A stretch of DNA of 64,000 bases from Rhizophagus clarus (Eukaryota; Glomeromycota; Glomeromycetes; Glomerales; Glomeraceae), in assembly GCA_015698045.1 (NCBI GenBank), contig BLAL01000027.1, positions 374,501 through 438,500 of the forward strand. Direction: 5' to 3'. Under the pieces are notes generated by a model. It had not been told where the DNA came from. It worked only from the letters and a program-made list of their open reading frames with translations, and searched no databases. A program made the translations under genes and the position numbers. Every line of letters starts with the position of its first letter. Within the stretch, counting starts at the first letter, position 1. Of this stretch, positions 38,707 to 51,100 are shown piece after piece.

Positions 38707-38904
38707 CTAATTTTTTATTAAGCTATCTTGTAAGTTATTAATAGGAATTATACGATGTCTTTTAACAGCATATTCTGCTTGTTTTACATTTAATCCCTTC
38801 CTATATGCATCCATATATCTGAAAGATTTTCTAGCATATGCCCTTATTCCTGATAAAGAAATATAATCTAATGCAATAAAAACTACCATTATAACCCATT
38901 TCAT
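38707..38904 (-). pseudogene. Possible transposase remnant
   Basis: A 65-codon frame containing YARKSFRYMDAYRKGL followed by AEYAVKRHRIIP. The arrangement (F-M-D-A-Y-R-K-G-L, then A-x-A-V-K-x-x-x-x-R-x-I-P) recalls the N-terminal part of CENP-B/DDE-type transposases that are abundant in AMF genomes, but this is from memory of the style and not a firm match. The sequence upstream on the same strand (to about 39,380) is broken by stops and frame changes, so if it was a transposase it is dead. Confidence 0.35.
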
Positions 38905-40021
38905 GTATAGTCACAATTATTTCTTGAATAACATTTCACAGCTTCCCAATACATTTTGATGTAATTAAATGGAACTTGGAATAAAAAATTACTTTATGAC
39001 CTTTACTTTTAATAATTTCTTAAAACATGCATTTTTGAACAAAAAAATTAGGTTGGTTTTCCAATATATGCTCATACAGCATTGATTATCTATTGAATCT
39101 TAATTTTTATAAAAACCCTTTAAGCCTGGCTTTAATAATTGGTATTCATGTAAAATTTGCTTCATCCTCTTTGGTTTTTCATAAAGAGATTTATCAGAAA
39201 AGTTATCAGAATAATTTATGAATTGAACATTGCCATTAAAAAAATATTTCTCATTTTTAGTTGTTTGCTACCTAATCCCATATTCATGTAACTTATAATA
39301 AGAGTATTAGGACTAAATACACCATAAGAAGCAAATACTGTAATAGCTTCAAGATAAATTGTTTTAAATATTGAAATTACACAATCAACAATTTATAAAA
39401 TTATGAGTTTTTTAATAATAATAATTAAAAGAAAAATATTTTTAATTTTTAATTTTATTTAAACAATCGAAACAAATTATTGAATACAAAAAAAACAAAA
39501 AGCATTTGATATATATTACTAAATGAGTAAAAGATTAGAATCATATTAACAAAACTTAAATAAAATTATATAATAATACTATATATTATGAGTTATAGTA
39601 TTCTAAATATCTTGCAAATTTCTAAGGTTTAACCTTATACTACTATATCAATAACTCAAATTATATTATAAATAAAATATGTTTAAAAGATTTATAATAA
39701 TTAGAAAATTATTTTTACATAATATCTGAATAAAGTTAAATTTATTAAATAATAAAATTAATAGAAAATAGTATTTTTTGTTAAATAAAAAAGGGGGTAT
39801 TATACATAAAAAAGGTACTGTGGTCCATGATATATAGTAATTACTACCTTTGAAAGTAAAAATAATCTAAAAAATTATAAGTATTCAGATTCTATAAAAT
39901 AACAAAAATTTCTTTAATTTAAATTATTATTTACCACTGGAATATTAATATCTTAAAATACTATTATCATCTCAGATAAAATTTAAGTAAATTACTTGAT
40001 AATATCACAAAAACAATATAT
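38905..40021. other. Decayed AT-rich DNA left of the LTR element
   Basis: No open frame of note. Patchy coding-like sequence on the minus strand up to about 39,380 may belong to the remnant at 38,707; beyond that nothing is recognisable. Confidence 0.45.
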
Positions 40022-40629
40022 TGTTATCTTGGCAAATGTAAAGGACTGAAACTTTACATGATACCCAAAATAACAGGAGTTTAACTCTGGTAAGAACTTT
40101 AACACGTGATATGATAAATTCTAAAGGCAAACGTTTATAATAAAATAAGATAAGAATAATAAAGTTTATTAAGAAATAAAGAAATACGTTATAACTTTAG
40201 TTAATGGATTGATTCTTTTGTTGGCAAGAATAACTCAAAGAAATTATTTTTTGTTGCAGATAAAATCTTAGTAATAACTAAAGAAATAAAATACAAAGAT
40301 AAAAGTTAAATAACCAACTACTACAACTCTACTTTACCTACAACTTATTCAATCATTATATATAATAAAATATTAATAACAAAAATAAAAATAAAATATA
40401 TAATATAAATATAACAAATAAAATAAATCAAATAAATATAATAAATTATATTAATCATATTAATCAGATTGATCATATCATTATTATGATTATTATGATT
40501 ATTATAATTATTACAACTATCATAATCGTCCTAACTATTACAACTATTACGACTATTATAACTATTGTGACTATTATAATTATTACGATTATTATAACTA
40601 TTATGATTAAGCAATTTTTAACTTCAACA
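40022..40629 (-). repeat. 3' LTR of the Gypsy element
   Basis: 608 bp, aligned with the copy at 59769-60385 over its whole length. In about the first 300 plus-strand bases I count ten differences, all transitions. The other end is a degenerate ATT/ACT/ATG trinucleotide stretch where small indels occur. Confidence 0.93.
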
Positions 40630-40643
40630 CTTCCCCCTCCTTT
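40630..40643 (-). other. Polypurine tract (plus-strand primer)
   Basis: On the minus strand, AAAGGAGGGGGAAG directly abuts the 3' LTR. This is the expected position and composition of the RNase H-resistant primer for second-strand synthesis. Confidence 0.88.
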
Positions 40644-40737
40644 AGAGTGAACCCTGTGAACTAAATTTCAATAATTAAAGAGTGATATTGTTGAGAAGTT
40701 AATCATCTAATCATAGAAAGAGTAATCTCCTGTGTTC

Positions 40738-41075
40738 CCATTATTTGAAAAAAATTAATTTCAAAGATATAATAAGTACGAATAGCAGTTTGATAATAAT
40801 GGTCAGAAATATCCTTTTTTGCTAATTTTTAAATAATTGGACAGGATTCAATTAATTTTTCCAAATAAAAAGCATAAGTCAATGCTGTTTTTCATTGTTT
40901 TAACCATTGTGCTCTTAATAGACATTTATATATAATAGAAATTTTTGACTTATCATCCATAATTTCATTGTATGGTAGATCCATAAGTTCTATATTTACT
41001 TGACCAATATTTGATAAATCTTCACAAATTCGCTGAAAATTTTCTACCATTTTTGTTGAAAATATAATTCAATTA
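40738..41075 (-). pseudogene. Broken coding remnant between pol and 3' LTR
   Basis: Reading the minus strand gives about 100 residues of normal-looking protein (ENFQRICEDLSNIGQVN, ELMDLPYNEIMDD, CLLRAQWLKQ, YAFYLEKLIESCP, YYQTAIRTYYIFE) broken by a TGA and a TAA. It lies about 100 bp from the polypurine tract in the same sense as gag-pol. It could be a third ORF of the element or part of another insertion. I recognise no family. Confidence 0.4.
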
Positions 41076-42400
41076 TTACTTATTATTCCTTTAAATAAGT
41101 TTCTAATATTCTTGTCGATCATTTTCAGTATGTTGTACTAATTAATTATCATCGTACAAAATTATTTTTCTAAAATTAGGCTTTTCCAAATTAGGTTAAC
41201 AAGATAGACGCGTCCACTAATTTAATTATCATTCTATTTTATTCCCATTTAAGTAAATAAGACCATTTTTACTACCATTTAATTGAAATCTAATTTTAGT
41301 TTACCATACTCCTTATTAATTAACTTCCTTTTTCAAATTAACTTATGATAATCACTGTTACATCTCCATTCTAATTACTACTTCTAGAACAAGTCCATAA
41401 GAAATGATGTAATTTTCTTTTGACACGACTATTTTTCTTTTTACACGTTTTTAATTTTATAAAAAGAGCTGAGATAATTATTTTTACTCTATTAACTTTT
41501 TGTTAATTTTAAAACTTCACAATTTTTCAACATGGTATCCTCAACTAACTTTATCATTTCCTTCTTGCAAACTTATAACAAAAAATCATTTTGGAATTTT
41601 TTGGTCGTCTCTTTCCAAGATATTATTAGGTCATCTCCTTCCTCTACTACTAACCCCGATACCTTACATAGACACTAGTTCTTCAAATTTCTTAAAGTTT
41701 TTAAAGATTACGACCCTTCTATGTACACTTCATTAGAACCTCGAGTGTGTTGATTTCTTTTTGTTTTACAATAATAGAGGAATACTTGGTTTGTCGTGTT
41801 TTAGATTTAAGGGAATTACTGTACTTGACTATTTGGTAGCCACTTCAAATCCTCTTATTCAGGCAATCTATTGTTGCTAATAAAGGTCTGCTTATCTTAG
41901 AGAAAAGATAGGCTAGATACTTTCCTTTATTATTAAATAAAACATATCGGCGGATTTGTTTCATCGTCTAAATATGTTAAATTTTGTTATACAATGTATT
42001 ATAAAAGTTAAAGATATGCAATATAGTGATCTAAAAAAAATGCGTACAATTTTTAAAAGTGCAATTCAGCATGATTTTAATTTTGGCCAGAATTAACATA
42101 ATTTCGGCTAGATTTAATATACCGTAACTGGTAATATGATAGTAATGATAATTAGTTAAACAAAAAAAGAAAAAAAACTTTAACACCACAATAATTAAAT
42201 CTATAATTACAAAACAATTTCACACTTAATAATTTGTTGAATAATAATTAATATCACTATAAATTAATAAAAAGGAAATTGTATGAAAAAAACTATATTT
42301 TAATTCAAAGAAAAAAAATTACACCACACTGTATACATGATTTTATAAAAAAATTAAGCCGCAATTGCATAATTTTAACTGTAATATTAATGTTATAATG
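41076..42400. other. Unassigned internal region of the LTR element
   Basis: About 1.3 kb with no sustained frame in either direction. The best plus-strand frame (41500-41736) has no features suggesting a real protein. Confidence 0.4.
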
Positions 42401-42579
42401 CTGTATTAATTGCACATGCACTGCAATATATAAGAAAAAATGGAAAATACAGTAAGAAAGGACAAAGGAAGAATAAAGGAAAGAAGAGATAAATGAAAAG
42501 GGATAAAGGGAAGTAAAGATGATCAAAAAGAAATGAGGAAGGAACAAAAAAAGGTAAAGGATAGTGAAAAAGAATGAAT

Positions 42580-43030
42580 GAAACAAAAAAAGAATGAAAG
42601 AGAATGAAAGGAAGCAAAGGAGGAATGAAAATCAATAAAGGGAACAAAAAAAGCAACAAAAGAAGTCAAAGATCAATGAAAGAAACCAAAGATCATTGAA
42701 AAGAGACCAAAGATCAATGAAAGAAACGAAAAAAGTAATGAAAGAAACCAAGGATCAATGAAAAAAACAAAAAAAAAGCAACGAAAGAAATCAAAGATCA
42801 ATGAAATAAACCAAAAAAGCAATAAAAGAAACAATGATGAAAGGAATAAAAGATCAATGAAAGGAATAACAAAAGAACCACAAAAGATCAATGAAAGAAC
42901 CATAGAAGAAACAAAAGGAATAATGAAAAAAAGAAACGAAAAAACCACGAAAAGAAGAGAAATAAAGGGGAAAAAAATGAAAGAAAAGCCAGAACACCCA
43001 CCCATAGAAAAAAAAGAAAGAAAACGGTTA
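42580..43030 (+). repeat. Purine-rich minisatellite
   Basis: Nearly pure A/G on the plus strand, built of degenerate units around AAAGATCAATGAAAGAAACC (20 bp). At least eight recognisable copies lie between 42,665 and 42,910, with less regular GAAAG/AAAGG sequence on both sides. All long frames here are repeat artefacts on either strand. Confidence 0.8.
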
Positions 43031-43375
43031 ATATCATCTTAAAAGAAAAATAAAACAACAGGAGAAGAGACGTAAGAGACTTACTTGAATTTTCACTCAT
43101 ATGGTACACATCTAAAAAGACAAAAAGTTTAGTAAAAGAACAAGGGAAAGAATGAAAAGAAAACAAAAAAAAGGAGAAGAAATTAAAACTCACCTTGAAT
43201 TTCCGAAATGGATAAAAACAGCCACGCCTAAAAAAAAGAACAAGTTAATAAGAGACAAAAGAAAGGAGAATAAAAGCAAAAAAACTTACCTGTTACAGTA
43301 TTTAATCCCGAAGCTAAAGGTAAAGCCATTAACTAAAAAATTTAAATTGTGGTTTATAATTTTTGAAAAAAAAAA

Positions 43376-43572
43376 TTATTTTTTTATTTTTTAAAAAAAA
43401 AATTCCCTTATCATAAAACAAATGATTTTTTATTTTTTTAAAAAAAATTTCCCTTAAAAAAAAATGATTTTTTATTTTTTAAAAAAAAATTTCCCTTAAA
43501 AAAACGACATTTTTTTTTAAAAAAAAAATTTCACTTAAAAAAAACGATATATTTTTTTAAAAAAAATTTCCC
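43376..43572. repeat. Short A/T palindromic tandem repeat
   Basis: About five units of roughly 38-42 bp, each of the form TTTTTTA-run, A-run, TTTCCCTTA, A-run, ending in an ATGAT or ACGAT variant. The A-run/T-run arms can pair. It directly precedes the satellite array. Confidence 0.65.
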
Positions 43573-43837
43573 TTCCGCCAAAATATAAAAATCTGAAGTC
43601 TGAACAAAACTACTAGCATTGATTATCTATTTATAACATAAAAGGCAATATCGCTTGCCATTTACGATAAGCTTATCTCATGAGTTGATATAAAAAAGGA
43701 ATATGTTATATATCACATGCACTTTATCTAGTTTTGAACTGGTATAACCGGTATTATGATCCGATTATTTGGGTAAACAGGTTTTTTTTTTTGAATTTAT
43801 TACATTTAGATAAAAAACAATTTAAAAAAATAATTAT

Positions 43838-46305
43838 TTTTTTTTTTTTCTTTTTTGTAGTATTGCCGGACGAAAAGCATGACCGGACTATTGGAATTAA
43901 GGTAAGGGAGGGTTGGGGTGGTGTTTTTCGTTGTTGTTTTTTTTAATTAATTAATTAATTATTTTTTTTTTTTCTTTTTTTGTAGTGTTGCCGGACGAAA
44001 AACGTGACCGGACTTTTGGAATTAAGGTAAGGAAGGGTTGGGGGAGGTGTTTTTCGTTGGTTTTTTTATTTAATTAATTAATTATTTTTTTTTTTCTTTT
44101 TTGTAGTGTTGCCGGACGAAAAACATGACCGGACTTTTGGAATTAAGGTAAGGAGGTGTTTTTCGTTGGTTTTTTTTTATTTAATTAATTAATTATTATT
44201 TTTTTTTTCTTTTCTGTAGTGTTGCCGGACGAAAAGCACGACCGGACTATTGGAATTAAGGTAAGGGAGGGTTGGGGTGGTGTTTTTCGTTGTTGTTTTT
44301 TTTAATTAATTAATTAATTATTTTTTTGTTTGTTTTTTCTTTTTTGTAGTGTTGTCGGACGAAAAGCACGACCGGACTATTGGAATTAAAGTAAGGGAGG
44401 GTTGGGGGAGGTGTTTTTTGTTGTTTTTTTTTTAATTAATTAATTATTTATTTGTTTTTTTTTTCTTTTTTGTAGTGTTGCCGGACGAAAAGCACGACCG
44501 GACTATTGGAATTAAGGTAAGGGAGGGTTGGGGTGGTGTTTTTTGTTTAATTAATTAATTATTTATTTGTTTTTTTTTTCTTTTTTGTAGTGTTGCCGGA
44601 CGAAAAGCACGACCGGACTATTGGAATTAAGGTAAGGGAGGGTTGGGTGGTGTTTTTTGTTTAATTAATTAATTATTTTTTTGTTTGTTTTTTCTTTTTT
44701 GTAGTGTTGTCGGACGAAAAGCACGACCGGACTATTGGAATTAAGGTAAGGGAGGGTTGGGTGGTGTTTTTTGTTTAATTAATTAATTATTTATTTGCTT
44801 TTTTTTTCTTTTTTGTAGTGTTGCCGGACGAAAAACACGACCGGACTATTGGAATTAAGGTAAGGGAGGGTTGGGGGAGGTGTTTTTTGTTGTTTTTTTT
44901 TAATTAATTAATTAATTATTTGTTTTTTTTTCTTTTTTGTAGTGTTGCCGGACGAAAAGCACGACCGGACTATTGGAATTAAAGTAAGGGAGGGTTGGGG
45001 GAGGTGTTTTTTGTTGTTTTTTGTTTAATTAATTAATTATTTATTTGTTTTTTTTTTCTTTTTTGTAGTGTTGCCGGACGAAAAGCACGACCGGACTATT
45101 GGAATTAAGGTAAGGGAGGGTTGGGGTGGTGTTTTTTGTTTAATTAATTATTTATTTATTTGCTTTTTTTTTCTTTTTTGTAGTGTTGCCGGACGAAAAG
45201 CACGACCGGACTATTGGAATTAAGGTAAGGGAGGGTTGGGGTGGTGTTTTTTGTTTAATTAATTAATTATTTTTTTGTTTGTTTTTTCTTTTTTGTAGTG
45301 TTGTCGGACGAAAAGCACGACCGGACTATTGGAATTAAAGTAAGGGAGGGTTGGGGGAGGTGTTTTTTGTTGTTTTTTTTTAATTAATTAATTAATTATT
45401 TGTTTTTTTTTTCTTTTTTGTAGTGTTGCCGGACGAAAAGCACGACCGGACTATTGGAATTAAGGTAAGGGAGGGTTGGGTGGTGTTTTTTGTTTAATTA
45501 ATTAATTATTTATTTGTTTTTTTTTCTTTTTTGTAGTGTTGCCGGACGAAAAGCACGACCGGACTATTGGAATTAAGGTAAGGGAGGGTTGGGGTGGTGT
45601 TTTTCGTTGTTGTTTTTTTTAATTAATTAATTATTTTTTTTTTTTTTTTCTTTTTTTGTAGTGTTGCCGGACGAAAAACGTGACCGGACTATTGGAATTA
45701 AGGTAAGGGAGGGTTGGGTGGTGTTTTTTGTTTAATTAATTAATTATTTATTTGTTTGTTTTTTCTTTTTTGTAGTGTTGCCGGACGAAAAGCACGACCG
45801 GACTATTGGAATTAAGGTAAGGGAGGGTTGGGTGGTGTTTTTTGTTTAATTAATTAATTATTTATTTGCTTTTTTTTTCTTTTTTGTAGTGTTGCCGGAC
45901 GAAAAGCACGACCGGACTTTTGGAATTAAGGACAATTAAGGTAAGGGAGGGTTGGGGTGGTGTTTTCGTTGTTTTTTTTAATTAATTAATTATTTATTTG
46001 TTTTTTTTCTTTTTGTAGTGTTGCTGGACGAAAAGCACGACCGGACTTTTGGAATTAAGGACAATTAAGGTAAGGGAGGGTTGGGGAGGTGTTTTTCGTT
46101 GTTTTTTTAATTAATTATTAATTTTTTTTTTTTTTGTAGTGTTGCCGGACGAAAAGCATGACCGGACTTTTGGAATTAAGGACAATTAAAGTAAGGGAGG
46201 GTTGGGGTGGTGTTTTTCGTTGGTTTTTTTTTTAATTAATTAATTAATTATTTTTTTTCTTTCTTTTTTGTAGTGTTGCCAGACGAAAAGCACGACCGGA
46301 CTTCA
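43838..46305 (+). repeat. 21-copy satellite with exon-like 41-bp core
   Basis: Units of about 115-130 bp. Each has a T-rich tract ending TCTTTTTTGTAG, then a 41-base core (starts TGTTGCCGGACGAAAAGCAC, ends GGACTATTGGAATTAAG), then GTAAGGGAGGGTTGGG, then a TTAATTAA-rich spacer. I count 21 cores. The core never varies in length among the first 17 copies while the spacers do; the last complete copies carry a 10-bp duplication after the core (GACAATTAAG). The flanks are textbook splice acceptor and donor sequences. One core frame is open (LPDEKHDRTIGIK), and most variants in it are synonymous or conservative. Confidence 0.9.
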
Positions 46306-47334
46306 CAATTTAATATTTTGACATTATTAAAACGATTTGTTAAATAACTTTTATAAAAGCATTCTGTGCCTTTCATATATTGTGTATTTAAAAAAAAATT
46401 ATCCTTTTATTTAATGATCATAGGGCCATTGGTGTTCCGAATCTAATGATATAACTTTTACTATTCTGTTTTACCGAGTTTTACCGAATGTAAAATAAAA
46501 TAAAAGTATATCGATCATAATATGACTTATCTGCAGCAAATGGAATTCCTTGAGACGCGGGTATGTTGTTTCTTTGGAAAGAATATCGGAATTGACTTTA
46601 AGAAATGTTCTAACGTTTCTTCTTTTTTAATTTTTGTAGGTGATGAGTTCTCTGGGCTTATTGGGATACAGGTATATTGTTTTTGTAGAAAGGCGGCGTT
46701 CGCAAGGCTCTGTAACAACGATCATCTATTTAAAAGTCAAAGCTTTCGTACTGGTGGATTTAAATATCATGAGATTTCAATGTCGGTTAAATGAATTTTA
46801 AAATCATCGTCAGTAAATGATATAAAGAAAGATTCTTTGTCTCCATATTTTAAAAACAATTTTTAAAATTAAAAATTATTAAAAGATAATGAAAATTTTG
46901 GTTATTTCTTTATTTTCAAAATTCTTTAAATATGATGGCAAATTTATACGAAACCCAGTTATTTTTGCTGCCTTATTTAATTATTTTACATCAATAAAAA
47001 GCTTTTGGAGAATAAATAATACCATTAACAACTGCAAATAACTACAATTGTATTCATAAAACTTTTATTTGCAACTGGTGTAAAAAGTGATGGGTTCTTA
47101 AAATAGTTGATGGGTTATAAAAAGTTATTATTATTTTAATTTTTAAGTATGAGTTGTAAAAAATTTTTTTATTTTCCGATTATTCTACATAAGATTGATA
47201 AGATGAATGTGTAACACAATCGTATTTTGCACTGTTTACTAATTTTTTATTAAAAATTCTTAATTTAAGCTAATTCCAAGGATCGGCGCATATGAAGTTA
47301 TCAACGCACCACTAACCTACCTGTACTTTTACAG
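46306..47334. other. Internal region of the LTR element, possible exon
   Basis: No complete gene. A plus-strand segment at 46,640-46,671 reads GDEFSGLIGIQ, is preceded by TTTTTAATTTTTGTAG and followed by GTATAT, and resembles the satellite core in both layout and reading (DE...IGI). It may be an exon of the antisense gene further right. Confidence 0.4.
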
Positions 47335-48127
47335 TTAAGGAATGAAAAAATACGTGATCTGGAAAGATTTAAGAAATATTGGATTGAAATAATCCAGGAG
47401 TGTGAAAAAGTATGCTAATTAAATTAATTTTTTTAATTATACTTTTCTTTTAATTTCCAATTTTCCTAACTTGTTTTCCAATTTTAGTGGCATTATTTAG
47501 TTCTAGCTCACAATGAAAGAAATTTTCTTCTTGCTCGTCTTGATGTTGTAGATAGGGAAATAAATAAAATACAATTTTCTTTTAAGACTCTTTCTTTTGT
47601 TGAAGATTTTTCTGATTTTGAAGATTCTTCTTTAAGTGATGTTGCTTTTTCTGATTCTGTGCGGGACTACTTCCAGTACATCTGAATCATGTTCTGAAAA
47701 AAGAAAGTTACGTCCTAGGGTTCCTCCTCCTCCTCCTCCTGAAAAATCAAAATATGTTGTAAATACACCTCCTAGAAAACGCTGCAGAAAAAATCATATT
47801 ACTTCTCGAGTTTCTAGACTAATTCCTATTCCTCCTTCTGATTCTTCCTCTTCTGATTCTATTTCTTCTTCTCCTTCTGATTCTCTTCCTTCTTTATTAC
47901 CAACTATAATTATTCCTTCTTTACTTATTGAACAAATATTACCACTACCTCCTTACGAATCTCCTTTACATCTCATCCAACATCAACAACTGCAACAAGA
48001 ACAAACTCATCAATCATCTTCTCCTTTACCTTTTAAACCATCTACTCCTTCACCTATATCAAGTCCTGACCATTCTTCACCTCATCTTGTATGTAATAAA
48101 ATGTGTCCAATACATTGTCTCCAATAA
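47335..48127 (+). pseudogene. Spliced antisense ORF inside the retrotransposon
   Basis: Plus-strand coding, opposite to gag-pol. One exon at 47335-47409 (LRNEKIRDLERFKKYW onward) joins in frame through a clean 78-bp intron (47410-47487) to WHYLVLAHNERNFLLARLDV. After about 70 residues a one-base shift near 47,660 moves the frame to a Ser/Pro-rich, basic segment (PRKRCRKNH) and a long Pro/Ser/Gln tail that stops at 48127. The first part is helical and charged. No family is recognised. The 5' end is not found and may lie in the 46.5 kb region. It ends about 40 bp before the hAT insertion, convergent with pol. Confidence 0.5.
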
Positions 48128-48165
48128 AATTATAATTATTATTGTATAAGTACAATTAGTTCTAA

Positions 48166-51100
48166 TGTTTCAGGCGAAATTGATTTATAATTAGCGAAAC
48201 GTTTCGCCTTTTTTAGGTTTCGATTTCAGCCATTTCGAAACTGGCGAAATCTGGTGAAATTTGCCCAAACTTCTGAAATTAGCGAAATCTGGCAAAAGTT
48301 CCGTAACTTGGTGAAACTCGGGATTTACTAATTTAACGTTAAATAATTTTATTATTTACAGAATATATGTTTATTTATTCATTGATCAGCATTTTATTTA
48401 CTATTTTACTAATTCATTAATCAATGATTTACAATTGACGAATTATTAAAATTTATGCGCAATATAATTTGAACTATTGAACTTTACATAGTATTCATAA
48501 TTTCATCAGCTGCAGCGACCGGATCCCATTCAACATCATTATCATTATTTTCAGTAGTATCAGTCTGCTGTGTTTCATTATCTGATTCCTCTAAATTATC
48601 ATGAGAATCCTTAATTATGTCTTCCAAAGTATTAACAAACACATCTAAATTTAAAATATTATCTATTTCTAATTCCTCCTCCTCACGACCAATTACTTCC
48701 TCTTCCACATTATTATAATACCTAGGTAAATCATCTATCAATTCAAAAAGTTCATCATCAGGATTCAAATGAGCATCAATTAAAATTTCATGAACTTCTT
48801 CAGCAGACTTTCCTATACTGTAATATGGCAATTCTTTTTTTGCGGCTGCATAATAATAAGATGATAACTTATACATATTTTCAATTTTATTTAAACCTAA
48901 GCGGGTTCTCCTCTTACTGTACATCCAACCAAGGCTTGACTAAACCTGCTTACACCCAGCCACATGTGGTGTAATAGCAAAAAGTTTGAGCGCCAACTGC
49001 ATCAAATAATCTTTATTTTTGGAAAAGCTGTCTTCAAGTGAACCCCACCAGTCATACAGAGATTTGTTATCATCTATTTCAACATTAAAAGGTTCTTCCC
49101 GTTTATGATACTGTCTCATTTGACGCATTAAACCATGACGCTCAGTTTTTGTTTTTCCCATTTTCATAAAAAGTTCATCTGCTTCTAATAAAGATTTCTA
49201 AAGGTTCTTCGCGCCCAATAAATTTTTAACAATTATTTGGGTATAATTATAAATATAATTAGCATTTCAATTTTTTAATAATTTACAGATAGAATTAATA
49301 TTTCTTTTGATTTTTTTTTTATTTTTATTAAATGTTAAATAATCTTTTTTTCTATAATTATTTACAGTATATTAGAAAATAATATAAAAGTTGCATTAAT
49401 AAAATAAATGAACAATAATTTTTGTCATTGTTTTTAACTAAAATAGCTATTGTGATTAACTAATTATTACATAGAGCTTACCAGTATAAGAAGGATGCAA
49501 AAAGAAGCTTAACAAATATATTGGATCAGTGAATTCAGCGTAGTGACGATTAAAAATTGAAATACATTGCCGACGAAAAACTTGATAATCATTATCAGGT
49601 AATTTTTTAATTGCAGCTCCAAGTTTCGCAAGTCCAAAAAAACAATCAGCAAGAGTACAAGACTGTGACTCTAATGCTACAATTGATTGTTTGACAGGAC
49701 GCAATGTACAAGTTAATGCACGTACATCATCAAAAAATGCGTGTGATCGTAGAACCGATAATACTGCTGTTGAAAGAATTTCAGGAATTTCAGATTTTAA
49801 CTAATGTTAGAACACAAAAAAAAAATTATTGTTAAATTTGCAATTGAAATATTTAATAATCCAAATAAATAAAACTTACATTTTCTAGTGGTACTTTGTG
49901 ACATAAAATTGAATCAACACAATCATACATAGTATGCCATCTAGTATCTACCCATTTTTTTAATCCCTTCACTACTAATTTCGCAAGCTTTAGCTGCTTC
50001 TTTTAATGCGGCACCTTTATATATAATAAATATTATTTAATATTAAAATAAAAAAAAGTAGATAAAATGTTTTAAATTACCTCCTTTATGGCTTTTCTTA
50101 AAATATGTTACTACAGTATTGCATTTTGTTAAAATTTGATTAGCAAATGAAGTGGAACAAATATCCTTTGAAATTAGATTAATGGCATGTGCCATGCAGC
50201 GCACATTAAGAATATTTTGATATTTTTCTGCGATTATTTGGCGTGCACTTTGGATATTTGCCTCTGAGTCTGTTACAAGTGCTGAGAACTTTTCAGGTCC
50301 AATTTTCTCTATAATTTCTTCAATTGTTTTAGCCAGAAATTCGCCAGTATGGCTTTCACTTGACAGATCTTTTAAACACCATAAGTATTCCTCATGATCG
50401 GATGTATGAATCAAAAAATTCCAAATCGATTCATTTGCTGAATTTGTCCATCCGTCACATGCTTATAAATTTTTAAAAATAAAAAAAAAGTAAATTAGAA
50501 AATAGAATAAAACAAAATCATAATTTCTAAACTCAAATTAATACAAATTATACAATCACACTTTATTATACTTACACATTGTTAAATTTTCTGCATTTTT
50601 CAATTCTTTAATAACTCGCTGGTTTATAACTGCAGTCTCTTGTGACAAAAGTTTACCAGAAAGTACATCTTTTGATGGAGGTGTATATCCTGGGTGAAGA
50701 GTCTTTAATAGTTCAATGAAAAATAGATTTTTGATCACATTCCATGGAATACCATATACAACAAATGCTTTTACACAAGTACGATCAATTTTATGAACTC
50801 TATCCTCAGAAAGTTTAATACTTTCGTTAAATTCTGATATTTTTGTCTGAACTGCTCGAGTACTTGCACCATTATTAAGCTTTCGTTTTTTAGCTGTTAC
50901 TTGTTCAAGGTTAGTTATATCTCCTTTAGCTCTTGCAGCAAGACGATTTAAAAAAAATTGTTTTGTACTATCTGGTACTTTAGGACACACATTGGCAAAA
51001 TGTCCTTCCAAATCTTGTGGAGAACCTTTTTTCCAAAAGTAACTGCAGTATGAATAGGTTGCTTCATAATGGCCTTCTGATACTTTTCTACCCTGAATAA

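Noticed and set aside
42305-43193. Several minus-strand Phe/Leu/Ser-rich frames
   Set aside because: They are complements of the purine minisatellite and show no protein-like composition.
43734-43946. Plus-strand 70-codon ORF at the start of the satellite array
   Set aside because: Mostly poly-T derived Phe/Ile plus one core unit; reading through the T-tract as protein is implausible. The core itself is discussed as a repeat.
43838-46305. CRISPR array
   Set aside because: The repeats are about 120 bp with similar, AT-rich spacers, in an intron-bearing eukaryote; spacers are not unique sequences.
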